Positions 9,755-18,290 of a stretch of 64,000 nt of DNA are shown here, piece by piece. Within the stretch, counting starts at the first letter, position 1. Every line of letters begins with the position of its first letter. The translations under genes were made by a program, and so were the position numbers. The notes under the pieces are model-generated. The model was not told the DNA's origin, made no database searches, and saw only the letters and a list, made by a program, of their open reading frames with translations. The stretch is from Accumulibacter sp. (GTDB lineage Bacteria > Pseudomonadota > Gammaproteobacteria > Burkholderiales > Rhodocyclaceae): positions 1 to 64,000 of the forward strand of contig NZ_JAPUVI010000105.1 in the NCBI RefSeq assembly GCF_029255285.1, read 5' to 3'.

Positions 9755-10906
9755 CTACCACGACCAATGATGCTTCCTGACGCCGAGGCGATGATTGATC
9801 GGCGATCTGTCTGACGGCCGAGGCGCGGCGCGGAGCAGGTGGTCCAGTTGACGCCGTCGCATCAGGGACAGGAACTCCTCATCGAGAAAACCGACGCGAT
9901 AGGCGTGCTGCGAGAGGTCGATATCGCCGAAAGCGTTGACCTCGAGTATCTTCGGACCATCCTCGCAGAGTGCGATATCCCATCCTGGGCAGATGAATCC
10001 GGGAAACGCCTTGTGCGCATTCTGGACGAGCTTCAGCACTTCGTCCCAGTACGGGAGCTGGAAGCCGACGATCTCGCTGCCCGTCCGCGGGTGTCGCGGA
10101 TTCTCCACCTGACGGAGCCCGGTGCCGGCAATGGCACGCACCACTTGGCCCGTCGCGATGTCGACCGCGGCGAGCATGTTGCCACTCGCTCCGTGCTCGA
10201 AGTTGTCCGAATCCTTGACGCCGACGTTGATCTTGAAAATGGCCTTGATGACCCGGGTGTCGCGGTCTGACAGAAAGGAGTGAATGCGCAGGCCCGAGAC
10301 TTTCTCCGACTGCGTCAGCGTGCGAATCGCCGGGTGCGGGACGAGCGGCTGCTGCAGAATCCAGCCCAGCGTCCGTCCGTCATCGAGCGTCCGGCAGAAG
10401 TCGGCGATCGGTTCCGACGAAGCATTGCCCAGGACGACATGGCTGCCGTCGCATCGCTGAACGAGCATGTTGCCCCGCCCGTAGGCGCCAAACGCACGCT
10501 TGATATAAACCGGCAGTGCCTCGGGGCGCCGCAGATAGGCTTCCAGTTCGTCGGCGTTGGCGATCGACGGCGCGGAATCCGGTCGCGCCGCACGATAGGT
10601 CGCGCGCACTTCGGGGATCGGGATGCCGTGACCCTTGAGCACCGCATACATCGTGATCTTGTCGAGACTCAGGAACTTCGAATAGTCGTCGATCAGAATC
10701 TCTTCGAGAACGCCTTGCGTCCGTTGCCCGCCGAAGCGCGCCTTGGCGGCGGCGTCGAGATCGTCGCGATACAGCTGGAAGTCGAGGTACTCCGAAAGGC
10801 CGAGGCGCGTCGGCGACAGGCGAAGCGTCAGCGCCTCGCGCAGGAGACTGGCCAGCGACCGGCCGGACGCCGCAGCTGCCTGAGTGAAGTCATTTAGAAG
10901 ACGCAT
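9755..10906 (-). CDS. Sugar-transfer-associated ATP-grasp family protein
   Basis: A 383-residue protein. Residues about 70-345 resemble the ATP-grasp family found in polysaccharide gene clusters: K-R-A-F-G-A-Y-G-R-G-N (nucleotide loop), the L-R-I-H-S-F region, G-A-S-G-N-M-L-A-A-V-D, and the metal-binding end C-P-G-W-D-I-A-L-C-E-D-G-P-K-I-L-E-V-N. Such proteins are thought to ligate carboxylates to amines or sugars, but substrates are unknown. It stands 143 nt after and 83 nt before its neighbours, an intruder in a catabolic locus. Confidence 0.75.
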   Translation of the reverse strand: MRLLNDFTQAAAASGRSLASLLREALTLRLSPTRLGLSEYLDFQLYRDDLDAAAKARFGGQRTQGVLEEILIDDYSKFLSLDKITMYAVLKGHGIPIPEVRATYRAARPDSAPSIANADELEAYLRRPEALPVYIKRAFGAYGRGNMLVQRCDGSHVVLGNASSEPIADFCRTLDDGRTLGWILQQPLVPHPAIRTLTQSEKVSGLRIHSFLSDRDTRVIKAIFKINVGVKDSDNFEHGASGNMLAAVDIATGQVVRAIAGTGLRQVENPRHPRTGSEIVGFQLPYWDEVLKLVQNAHKAFPGFICPGWDIALCEDGPKILEVNAFGDIDLSQHAYRVGFLDEEFLSLMRRRQLDHLLRAAPRPSDRSPINHRLGVRKHHWSW

Positions 10907-11049
10907 GGTCGCGGAGTTCCAATCGAGGGTTGGGGGACGAATCGCCAGGCCGATGGATGTCCCGGTTTCATCGGAGTTTCCTTACGGCCACGGCGGGCGA
11001 CGAAGCGTCCGCCGTAGCCGTTGGTCTGTCGGGCGGCAACAAGGCTGGA

Positions 11050-11502
11050 TCAGACCTCGGAGGCGGCTGGCGCCTGGCGCCACAGCACCATCTGCGTACA
11101 CCGGAAGAGCGCCAGTCGCCGGCCATCCTCGCTGCTGACTTCGGCATCCCAAACCTGCGTCGTCCGCCCGCTGTGCACCGCACTCGCGGTGCACAGCAGC
11201 AGCCCTTCGGTCACGGTACCGAGGAAATTGCTTTTCAACTCGATGGTCGTAAAGCTATCCGCACCGTCCGGCAAGTGGGCGATCGTCGCATAGCCGGCAG
11301 ACGTGTCGGCCAGGGCGACGATCGACGCCGCATGCAGGAAGCCGTTCGGGGCCAGCATCTCGGGCCGGATCGGCAGGCGCGCCGACAGCCGGCCGGGCGC
11401 CATGCCGGTGATTTCTATCCCGAACCAGCCGGGCAGGAAACCGGGGGCTCGGGAGTTCAGCGAGGCGACGCTGACTTCGGGACGCAGACGGTGGCGACTC
11501 AT
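11050..11502 (-). CDS. PaaI-family hotdog thioesterase
   Basis: A 150-residue hotdog-fold protein. N-G-F-L-H-A-A-S-I-V-A-L-A-D-T-S-A-G-Y-A aligns with the PaaI H-G-G-x-x-x-x-x-A-D pattern, with the Asp in place, but the usual Gly-Gly after His is Ala-Ala. It probably hydrolyses an acyl-CoA. ATG 11502 starts 1 nt from the stop of the acyl-CoA dehydrogenase, so the two act together, perhaps clearing a stalled CoA ester. Confidence 0.8.
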   Translation of the reverse strand: MSRHRLRPEVSVASLNSRAPGFLPGWFGIEITGMAPGRLSARLPIRPEMLAPNGFLHAASIVALADTSAGYATIAHLPDGADSFTTIELKSNFLGTVTEGLLLCTASAVHSGRTTQVWDAEVSSEDGRRLALFRCTQMVLWRQAPAASEV

Positions 11503-11503
11503 G

Positions 11504-12640
11504 CTAGTCGCCGGCCACAGCACGGCCGATCACCAGCCGCTGGATATCGTTGGCTCCCTCGTAGATCTGGCAGACGCGCACATCGCGATAAATCCGCTCG
11601 ACCGGAAAGTCGCTCACGTAGCCATAGCCACCGAGAATCTGAATCGCGTCCGAACAGACCTTCTCCGCCATTTCCGAAGCGAACATCTTGGCCATTGACG
11701 CTTCCTTCAGGCAGGGTTTGCCGGCATCCTTGAAGGTCGCCGCGCGCCAGACCAGGAGACGAGCGGCGTCGATCTGCGTCGCCATATCGGCCAGGCGGAA
11801 GCTCACCGCCTGATGTTCGATGATCGGCTTGCCGAAAGTAACGCGCTCTTTGGCGTACTGCACTGCCGCATCGAAAGCGGCGCGCGCCATGCCGACCGAC
11901 TGGGCCGCGATACCGATGCGGCCCGCTTCGAGGTTCGAGAGTGCGATGCGGTAGCCGTCGCCTTCGCGGCCGAGCAGGCAGGAAGCCGGAATACGGCAGT
12001 TCTCGAACAGGATCTGTGCGGTATCCGAAGCGCGCTGGCCCATCTTCTCCTCGATGCGGGCGACGACGTAGCCGGGAGTATCGGTTGGCACCAGGAAACA
12101 GGAAATGCCTTTCTTGCCCGCCGCCTTGTCGGTCACGGCGAAGACGATCGCCACCTGCGCGTACTTGCCGGTAGTGATGAACTGCTTGACGCCATTGAGG
12201 ACGAAGTCGTCGCCGTCGCGCTCGGCGCGCGTGCTGATGGCCGCCGCATCGGAGCCGGTATGCGGCTCGGTCAGGCAGAAGCAGCCGAGCATTTCGCCGC
12301 GCGCCAGAGGCTTGAGCCACTTTTCCTTCTGCTCGTCGCTGCCGTACTTCATCGTGATGCCGCAAGCGAGCGAATTCTGTACGCTGACGATGGTCGACGT
12401 CGCACCGTCGCCAGCCGCGATTTCTTCGATTACCAGGACGAGCGACAGGTAGTCCATGCCGGCGCCGCCCCACTGCTCGGGGACGACCATGCCGAGCGCA
12501 CCGAGTTCGCCGAGTTCGCGCAGCGCTTCGGCTGGAAAAGTATGATGACGATCCCATTCCGCCGCAAAAGGTGCCAGGCGTTCCTGCGCAAAAACACGCA
12601 GCGAGTCGCGGATCATTTCCTGTTCCTGTGTCAGAATCAT
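11504..12640 (-). CDS. Acyl-CoA dehydrogenase (short/branched-chain type)
   Basis: FAD-dependent alpha,beta-dehydrogenation of an acyl-CoA, passing electrons to ETF. The 378-residue protein has [12 protein letters not shown] (first ACAD signature) and Q-I-L-G-G-Y-G-Y (second), with the catalytic Glu in I-Y-E-G-A-N-D near the C terminus, as in butyryl- and short/branched-chain dehydrogenases rather than isovaleryl-CoA dehydrogenase. Its ATG overlaps the stop of the upstream permease gene (ATGA). A 2-methylbutyryl- or isobutyryl-CoA substrate fits the branched-chain context but is inference. Confidence 0.92.
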   Translation of the reverse strand: MILTQEQEMIRDSLRVFAQERLAPFAAEWDRHHTFPAEALRELGELGALGMVVPEQWGGAGMDYLSLVLVIEEIAAGDGATSTIVSVQNSLACGITMKYGSDEQKEKWLKPLARGEMLGCFCLTEPHTGSDAAAISTRAERDGDDFVLNGVKQFITTGKYAQVAIVFAVTDKAAGKKGISCFLVPTDTPGYVVARIEEKMGQRASDTAQILFENCRIPASCLLGREGDGYRIALSNLEAGRIGIAAQSVGMARAAFDAAVQYAKERVTFGKPIIEHQAVSFRLADMATQIDAARLLVWRAATFKDAGKPCLKEASMAKMFASEMAEKVCSDAIQILGGYGYVSDFPVERIYRDVRVCQIYEGANDIQRLVIGRAVAGD

Positions 12641-13578
12641 GCGGTTTTCTCCTTGTTTTCCCGGCCGGCCACAAGTCGCGCACCGGCTTGATTGGTGATG
12701 ACGACACCGACGATGACCAGTGCCCCGCCGGCGAGCACCACCGCGCCGAGGCGCTCGCCGAGCAGCAGCGCACCGAGTCCGACGGCACTCAGCGGAACGA
12801 GGTTGATGAACGCCGCCGAACGTGTGGCGCCGATTCGCTGCACGGCTTCAGCGTACCAGGTAAACGCGAGCGCCGTGCCGAAGAGCCCGAGGAAGACGAT
12901 CGCACTCCAGCCGTACCAGGTCGTTTCCGCCATCGAGAACAGCGATCCCTGCAGCCAGGCGGCCAGCGTCAGCATCAAGCAGCCGGTGAAACTGGCGCCG
13001 AAAGTCATTGCCAGCGGCGACAGCGAGCGGGTTCCGCGCCGTCCGACGAAGGTGTAGACCGCCCACAACAGGCTGCAGCCGATGACCAGCCATTCGCCGA
13101 GACCGATCTGGCCACCGAGCAACTGACGTGGATCGCCGTTGGTCACCACCAGCAGGCAGCCGACCATCGCCAGCCCGATACCGGTCGCTTTGGCCGACGA
13201 CATCGGGGCGCCAAAGAACAGCCAGTCGCCGGCCGCGATGATGGCCGGCGTCAGCGCGACGACCAGCGCGCCGCGCCCGGCTTCGATCATCGTCAAGCCA
13301 TACAGGAAACACAGGTTGTAAAGAAAGATCCCGCTCGCCCCCATCGCGGCGAGTGTCAGCCACTCGTCGAGCGACCAGCGCGGCCAGCCCTCACGGATGA
13401 CGACGAGCGCGCCGAGCACCAGCGCCGCCAACAGGAAGCGCCAACTGGCGACCGCCAGAGGCGACGCCTGGCTGACCGCGACGCGGCCGGCGATCCACGT
13501 CGCGCCCCAGACCAGCGCGGTGGCCAACAGCCTGCCGTAGGTTGCCGGAGAGGCGGCTGCCACCGGTCCTTCGTTCAT
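12637..13578 (-). CDS. EamA-type drug/metabolite transporter
   Basis: A 313-residue integral membrane protein with about ten hydrophobic segments in two repeats of five. W-G-A-T-W-I-A-G-R in the first segment and the [11 protein letters not shown] segment in the second half are typical of EamA/RhaT exporters. ATG 13578 is the first start that gives a normal N terminus; its ribosome site is weak. It overlaps the following acyl-CoA dehydrogenase by 4 nt. Substrate unknown; an amino-acid or organic-acid exporter would fit. Confidence 0.88.
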   Translation of the reverse strand: MNEGPVAAASPATYGRLLATALVWGATWIAGRVAVSQASPLAVASWRFLLAALVLGALVVIREGWPRWSLDEWLTLAAMGASGIFLYNLCFLYGLTMIEAGRGALVVALTPAIIAAGDWLFFGAPMSSAKATGIGLAMVGCLLVVTNGDPRQLLGGQIGLGEWLVIGCSLLWAVYTFVGRRGTRSLSPLAMTFGASFTGCLMLTLAAWLQGSLFSMAETTWYGWSAIVFLGLFGTALAFTWYAEAVQRIGATRSAAFINLVPLSAVGLGALLLGERLGAVVLAGGALVIVGVVITNQAGARLVAGRENKEKTA

Positions 13579-13663
13579 AGGAAAACGGCCGCGTTGATGC
13601 CGCCGGAATGGGTCATGGCTTTCGGCAGCACCGGCAGTCCGGATCCTGGCGGATAGGGCGCGC

Positions 13664-14809
13664 TCAACCCTGCAACGCCTCGAGCGCCGCGACATAGCGT
13701 GGCAGCAGATCTTCCCGGCGATGCACGGTGAACCCGAGGTCGCGCATCAGGCCATCCTTCAGGCCGTAGATCCAGCCATGCACCGTGACTTCCTGGCCAC
13801 GCTCCCAGGCGTCCTGAACGACGAAGGTCTGGCAGACATTGGCCACCTGTTCGAGGACATTGAGTTCGCACAGACGATCGTGCCGCTTCTCCGGCGGCAA
13901 GGCGCCGACCAGTGCCACGTGCTTGTCGTGCACGTCGCGCACGTGGCGCAGCCAGATGTCGACCAGGCCGATGCGGTCGCGATCGAGCGCCGCCTTGACG
14001 CCTCCGCAGCCATAGTGACCGACCACCATGACATGCCTGACCTTGAGGGCGTCGATCGCGAACTGGATGACCGACAGGCAGTTGAGGTCGGTGTGTACCA
14101 CGACGTTGGCGACATTGCGATGCACGAAAAGCTCTCCCGGCAGCAGGCCGACGATCTCGTTGGCCGGCACCCGCGAGTCCGAGCAGCCAATCCACAGGTA
14201 CTGTGGTGCCTGCAGGCGCGACAGCTTGAGAAAGTAGTCCGGATTGATCTCCTGCATGCGGCTCGACCAGGCACGGTTGAAGTCGAACAGGTGGAAGAGG
14301 TTTTCTTTGGCGACCTCCTCTTCCGACCAGTTTTCGAGATCGAGAGCGAGGAACATCGTTCCCTCGAGTGGCGTCTGGTAATAGGCCGGTGCTTCGACGA
14401 AACCCATTTCGCGGTACAGGCGCACCGCAAAGCGCATCACCGGCAGCGTGTCGAGCAGCAGCTTGCGGTAGCCGATCGCCTTGGCCGCCCGAATCGCCGC
14501 CAGCACGAGATCCCGGCCAATCCCGAAGCCGCGCTGACCGGGTTCGACGTAGAGCCGTTTCATTTCGCAAAGGCCGGTGGAGAAGGCACGAATGCCGACG
14601 CAACCGGCCGGCCGGCCATTGATTTCGGCATAAAAGAGGCGGCCACCCGGTGGCGAATAGGCGCCCGGCAAGGTCGCCATTTCTTCGTCGAAACCCTGAA
14701 AGCACAGGTCGACGCCGAGCCAGGCGGCGTAGTTGCGGAAAAACTGGCGGACGTTGGCGATCTGCTCAGTATCGTCGGCGGTCAGCGTTCGTAGCGTGAT
14801 GGTGGTCAT
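13664..14809 (-). CDS. GNAT N-acetyltransferase / beta-carbonic anhydrase fusion
   Basis: One uninterrupted 381-residue frame. Residues 1-160 are a GNAT domain with the acetyl-CoA loop Q-R-G-F-G-I-G-R (92-99) and the R-L-Y-R-E-M-G-F helix. Residues 165-381 are a beta-carbonic anhydrase with C209-S-D-S-R213 and the H265-Y-G-C268 pair, so all zinc ligands and the Asp211-Arg213 dyad are present. The CA half matches the usual length of about 215 residues and starts with its normal N-F-x-x-W-S-S-R-M region. Both halves look active. It lies 73 nt after liuA and 85 nt before the permease; supply of bicarbonate to the biotin carboxylase nearby is a plausible role, and the GNAT substrate is unknown. 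Confidence 0.93.
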   Translation of the reverse strand: MTTITLRTLTADDTEQIANVRQFFRNYAAWLGVDLCFQGFDEEMATLPGAYSPPGGRLFYAEINGRPAGCVGIRAFSTGLCEMKRLYVEPGQRGFGIGRDLVLAAIRAAKAIGYRKLLLDTLPVMRFAVRLYREMGFVEAPAYYQTPLEGTMFLALDLENWSEEEVAKENLFHLFDFNRAWSSRMQEINPDYFLKLSRLQAPQYLWIGCSDSRVPANEIVGLLPGELFVHRNVANVVVHTDLNCLSVIQFAIDALKVRHVMVVGHYGCGGVKAALDRDRIGLVDIWLRHVRDVHDKHVALVGALPPEKRHDRLCELNVLEQVANVCQTFVVQDAWERGQEVTVHGWIYGLKDGLMRDLGFTVHRREDLLPRYVAALEALQG

Positions 14810-14882
14810 GATTCTCTATCGCAGCTTGGGAAGAACGATCGTAGGGCACGGAAAATGGCTGGGTCAGACGCTTCCTGGCCGG

Positions 14883-16046
14883 TTACAGCGTTTCGGCAAA
14901 CAGTTCGCGTCCGATCAGCATGCGGCGGATTTCGGACGTTCCGGCACCGATCTCGTAGAGTTTGGCGTCGCGCCACAGGCGACCCGCCGGGTATTCGTTG
15001 ACGTAGCCGTTGCCACCAAGCGCCTGAATCGCTTCTCCCGCCATCCAGGTCGCCTTCTCGGCCGCGTACAGGATCGCTCCGGCGGCGTCCTTGCGCGTCG
15101 TCTCGCCGCGGTCGCACGCCTGGCCGACGGCGTAGACATAGGCACGACAGACGTTGAAAGTGGTATACATGTCGGCCAGCTTGCCCTGCATCAACTGGAA
15201 CTCGCCGATCGCCTGTCCGAATTGCCGGCGGTCATGGACGTAGGGCAGCACCAGATCCATCGCCGCCGCCATGATGCCGAGCGGGCCACCGGCCAGCACC
15301 GCGCGCTCATAGTCGAGGCCGCTCATCAGGACGCGCACGCCGCCGTCGATCCGGCCGAGGACGTTGTCGGCCGGCACTTCGCAGTCGTCGAAGAACAGCG
15401 GATAGGTGTTCGAACCGCGCATGCCGAGCTTGTCGAGCTTGGAACCACAGGAAAATCCCGTCATTCCCTTTTCGATGAGGAAAGCGGTGATTCCCTGGGG
15501 ACCGGCGTCGAGGTTGGTCTTCGCATAGACCACCAGGGTATCGGCGTCGCCGCCGTTGGTGATCCACATCTTTCCGCCGTTGAGGACGAAGCGATCTCCC
15601 TTGCGCTCGGCGGCGAGCTTCATGCCGACGACGTCGGAACCGGCATTCGCTTCCGACATGGCAAGCGCGCCGACGTGCTCGCCGGAAATCAGCTTCGGCA
15701 GGTATCTCGCCTTCTGCGCCGGCGTACCGTTGCGACGAATCTGATTGACGCAGAGGTTGGAGTGGGCACCATACGACAGCGCAACGCTCGCCGAGGCACG
15801 CGAAATTTCCTCCATGGCGACAATGTGTGCCAGATAGCCCAGTCCGCTGCCGCCATACTCCTCCTCGATCGTAATGCCGAGCAGGCCCATGGCACCAAGC
15901 TTGCGCCACAAATCGGCGGGAAACAGGTTGTCGCGATCGATGGCTTCGGCGCGCGGCGCGATTTCGTCGGCGGCAAAAGCGCGCACGCTGGCGCGCAGCA
16001 TGTCGATCGTCTCGCCATGGGCAAAGTTGAGGCTCGGGTACTCCAT
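14883..16046 (-). CDS. liuA: Isovaleryl-CoA dehydrogenase
   Basis: Oxidises isovaleryl-CoA to 3-methylcrotonyl-CoA with FAD, the first dedicated step after leucine transamination and decarboxylation. The 387-residue protein has the ACAD signatures [10 protein letters not shown] and Q-A-L-G-G-N-G-Y. The catalytic base sits as Glu247 in [14 protein letters not shown], the helix G position specific to isovaleryl-CoA dehydrogenases, and the usual C-terminal Glu is replaced by Gly in E-I-G-A-G-T-S-E. It lies 21 nt downstream of the thioesterase gene and probably shares its promoter. Confidence 0.96.
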   Translation of the reverse strand: MEYPSLNFAHGETIDMLRASVRAFAADEIAPRAEAIDRDNLFPADLWRKLGAMGLLGITIEEEYGGSGLGYLAHIVAMEEISRASASVALSYGAHSNLCVNQIRRNGTPAQKARYLPKLISGEHVGALAMSEANAGSDVVGMKLAAERKGDRFVLNGGKMWITNGGDADTLVVYAKTNLDAGPQGITAFLIEKGMTGFSCGSKLDKLGMRGSNTYPLFFDDCEVPADNVLGRIDGGVRVLMSGLDYERAVLAGGPLGIMAAAMDLVLPYVHDRRQFGQAIGEFQLMQGKLADMYTTFNVCRAYVYAVGQACDRGETTRKDAAGAILYAAEKATWMAGEAIQALGGNGYVNEYPAGRLWRDAKLYEIGAGTSEIRRMLIGRELFAETL

Positions 16047-16067
16047 CTCGGTCGCTCCTTGGGCTAG

Positions 16068-16526
16068 TTACAGGGCTTTTTCCTTCTTGCCGTGCACCGC
16101 CATAATCGTTTGCTGCATCAGCGCGCACAGGTTCTTCTTGCCATGATTGATGGCGAACACTTCGGCCCGCGTGACGATCAGCGTTCGCCCGTAACGGACC
16201 ACCGATCCTTCGGCAATCAGCAACTGGCCTTCGGCGGGTGCCACCAGGTTGAGCTTGTATTCGACGGTCAGCACCCCGGTTTCGTGCCCCGTCAGCGTAC
16301 TGGCGGCGTAGCCGGCCGCCGAATCGGCGATCATGCCGACCACTCCACCGTGAATGAAACCATGCTGCTGCGTGATCTCGGCCTTGTGCGGCAGATGGAT
16401 TTCGGTATAGCCAGCCTCGATCACCGGCATGCGGGCGCCGATCAGCGTCATCGCCTGCTGCCGAGAGAAGCTGGCGCGGACGCGTTCGGCGAAATGAGGG
16501 TCTTGCGCTTTGTGCATGGGCGACAT
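16068..16526 (-). CDS. PaaI-family hotdog thioesterase
   Basis: A 152-residue hotdog-fold protein with H-G-F-I-H-G-G-V-V-G-M-I-A-D-S-A-A-G-Y, the complete PaaI active-site pattern (His, Gly-Gly, Asp). Likely an acyl-CoA thioesterase linked to isovaleryl-CoA metabolism. The annotated ATG at 16526 overlaps the -10-like TTAAAT of the presumed promoter, so translation may instead begin at Met4 (16517) or on a leaderless transcript. First gene of the LiuR-controlled run. Confidence 0.88.
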   Translation of the reverse strand: MSPMHKAQDPHFAERVRASFSRQQAMTLIGARMPVIEAGYTEIHLPHKAEITQQHGFIHGGVVGMIADSAAGYAASTLTGHETGVLTVEYKLNLVAPAEGQLLIAEGSVVRYGRTLIVTRAEVFAINHGKKNLCALMQQTIMAVHGKKEKAL

Positions 16527-16553
16527 TTAAATTGACGTTGACGTAAACGTCAA
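16525..16553 (-). promoter_or_regulatory. Candidate promoter of the liu run
   Basis: Read on the minus strand: TTGACG (16553-16548), 17 nt, TTAAAT (16530-16525). The -35 box lies inside the palindromic operator, and the -10 box overlaps the annotated ATG of the thioesterase gene. A transcription start near 16518 would put Met4 at or near the 5' end. Prediction from sequence only. Confidence 0.5.
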
Positions 16554-16554
16554 C
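16537..16554 (-). promoter_or_regulatory. Palindromic operator, likely bound by the MerR-type LiuR
   Basis: Perfect inverted repeat GTTGACGT-AA-ACGTCAAC with an extra TTGACG half-site just downstream at 16532-16537. It overlaps the stop codon of the merR gene and lies 10 nt from the annotated start of the first thioesterase gene. Its TGACGT..ACGTCA core resembles the motif described for LiuR regulators of branched-chain amino acid use in proteobacteria (recalled from the comparative-genomics literature). I noticed no second copy elsewhere in the window by eye. Confidence 0.7.
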
Positions 16555-16987
16555 TGTTTTTTCCCGCCCGCAGTCCACTTTCCGCCTCGGCGGCACCGTT
16601 TGCCGCGCGTGCCAGCAGCAGTTGCCGACATTGCTCCTCGAACGCACAGACTTCTTGCAACAAGGCCTCGATGTCCTCGCGCTGCTGCAGCAGTGCCGCC
16701 TTGCGCTGCTGCAGGCCGCTGAGAAAACCGGCCAACTGCGTGTTCTTGTCGTGTGCCGTATCGTACATGCCGATCAGGTAGGCGATTTCGGCCAGACTGA
16801 AGCCCAGCCGCTTGCCGCGCAAGGCGAGTTTCAAACGCGTTCGGTCGCGACGTGTGAAAACTCGCGTCCGTCCTTCGCGGCGCGGCGACAGCAGTCCGCG
16901 ATCCTCGTAGAAGCGAATCGTGCGCGGCGTGATGTTGAACTCTTTCGCCAGATCGGAAATGCTGAAGGTCGTATTGGGCTGTTCCAC
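16550..16987 (-). CDS. liuR: MerR-family transcriptional regulator, LiuR-like
   Basis: A 145-residue regulator. Residues 8-75 are the MerR winged helix-turn-helix (F-S-I-S-D-L-A-K-E-F-N-I-T-P-R-T-I-R-F-Y-E-D-R-G-L-L), followed by a long coiled-coil dimerisation helix. No metal-binding cysteine pattern like that of MerR/CueR is evident, so a CoA ester or similar ligand is likely. The GTG at 16987-16985 is chosen as start because it places the HTH at the usual distance from the N terminus; upstream codons are unlike the family. Head of the liu locus, divergent from the metallo-hydrolase at 17135. Confidence 0.9.
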   Translation of the reverse strand: MEQPNTTFSISDLAKEFNITPRTIRFYEDRGLLSPRREGRTRVFTRRDRTRLKLALRGKRLGFSLAEIAYLIGMYDTAHDKNTQLAGFLSGLQQRKAALLQQREDIEALLQEVCAFEEQCRQLLLARAANGAAEAESGLRAGKNS

Positions 16988-17091
16988 CGCAGAACGGTTC
17001 CGGGTTGGATCGCATGTACAATGGCGCGCTCCGGAGGCAGCGGGCAAACCCATCCCTCCGGGCCGGCAAGTTTATCGCTTCCTGGCTTTTT

Positions 17092-17097
17092 TACAAT
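17092..17097 (+). promoter_or_regulatory. Possible -10 box for the metallo-hydrolase gene
   Basis: TACAAT, 37 nt before the ATG at 17135, preceded by a T-rich run. The -35 region is poor. Weak prediction. Confidence 0.3.
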
Positions 17098-17134
17098 CCA
17101 ACGCGGCAACCGCTCTTCGACCATTTGCCACCCG

Positions 17135-18232
17135 ATGCTTCCCGATTACCCATTTGGCGTGCCACCTGCCGCCGGCGAAACTTTGCAGGTCTCTCCCGGC
17201 GTTTACTGGTTGCGCATGCCGCTCCCTTTTGCCCTGAACCACATCAATCTCTGGTTGTTGGCAGACGGTGACGACTGGGTGATCGTCGACACCGGCTTCG
17301 CGCTCGATACGGTCAAGGATTGCTGGCGGCAGATCCTGGGCCGGCTGGCGGCACCCGATGGACCGAGCGGGTCATTTTCGACCGGCAGCGCAAGGATCTC
17401 GCGCCTCATCGTTACCCATTTCCACCCTGACCACCTGGGTCTCGCGGCCTGGCTGCAGGAACTGACCGGCGCCCCTTTGTTGATGACGCTCGGCGAATAC
17501 CTGACCGCGCACGCCGTCTGGCACGAGGTCGGAGGCCACGGCACGCAGGCGATGCTGCGGCAGTTCCGCGAGCACGGGCTGGACGCCGAACGCTGTACCG
17601 CGCTCGAGGGCCGCAGCGGCGGTTACAAGCGCGGCGTCCCCTGCCTTCCGACGCATTACCATCGCCTGCGGGCCGGCGACTGGTTGACGATCGGCGCGCA
17701 TTGCTGGCAAGTCCGTGTCGGTTTTGGCCATTCGCCAGAGCACGCCGCGCTGTACAGTCCCGATCTCGGCGTGCTGATTTCGGGCGACATGCTGTTGCCG
17801 AAGATCTCGACCAATATCAGCGTCTTGGCCGTGACGCCGACGGCCGATTCGCTGGCCGACTTTCTGCGATCGATCGACGGCTACCGCGAACTGCCGCCCG
17901 AGACGCTGGTGCTGCCTTCGCACGGCTTGCCGTTCTACGGCATCGGGAGCCGGGTGAAAGCCTTGCAAGCGCACCACGACGAACGCCTGCTGGCTCTCGA
18001 AGAGCACTGCGGGAAGCCGCGCAGCGCGGCCGAACTGCTGATGACGCTCTTTCCCCGCGACCTCGACACGCATCAGACGATGTTCGCGATGGGCGAGGCG
18101 ATCGCGCATCTCAACCGGCTCGAACACGCCGGCCGCTTGCGTCGGGTCGACGACGGGAGCGGCGTGCTCCGCTTTGTCAGAACGCCGGCGGCAGAGGATG
18201 GCGCTGCCCGATCGCCGGGCAATCGGGCATGA
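17135..18232 (+). CDS. MBL-fold metallo-hydrolase with C-terminal winged helix
   Basis: A 365-residue protein. Zinc ligands: T-H-F-H-P-D-H-L-G (H-x-H-x-D-H), G-H-S-P-E-H, the Asp of I-S-G-D-M-L-L, and the His of L-P-S-H-G. A C-terminal region of about 80 residues looks like the winged-helix domain seen in LACTB2-like hydrolases. The ATG at 17135 is used because upstream codons belong to the shadow of merR; a TACAAT box lies at 17092-17097. Probably a thioester or phosphodiester hydrolase; being divergent from liuR suggests, but does not prove, acyl-CoA-linked use. Confidence 0.87.
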   Translation: MLPDYPFGVPPAAGETLQVSPGVYWLRMPLPFALNHINLWLLADGDDWVIVDTGFALDTVKDCWRQILGRLAAPDGPSGSFSTGSARISRLIVTHFHPDHLGLAAWLQELTGAPLLMTLGEYLTAHAVWHEVGGHGTQAMLRQFREHGLDAERCTALEGRSGGYKRGVPCLPTHYHRLRAGDWLTIGAHCWQVRVGFGHSPEHAALYSPDLGVLISGDMLLPKISTNISVLAVTPTADSLADFLRSIDGYRELPPETLVLPSHGLPFYGIGSRVKALQAHHDERLLALEEHCGKPRSAAELLMTLFPRDLDTHQTMFAMGEAIAHLNRLEHAGRLRRVDDGSGVLRFVRTPAAEDGAARSPGNRA

Positions 18233-18290
18233 GCGGGCCATCCGGCCGCCGCTCACCGCCCTTCGCCGCTTGGCGTAGAATGGCCCAACC

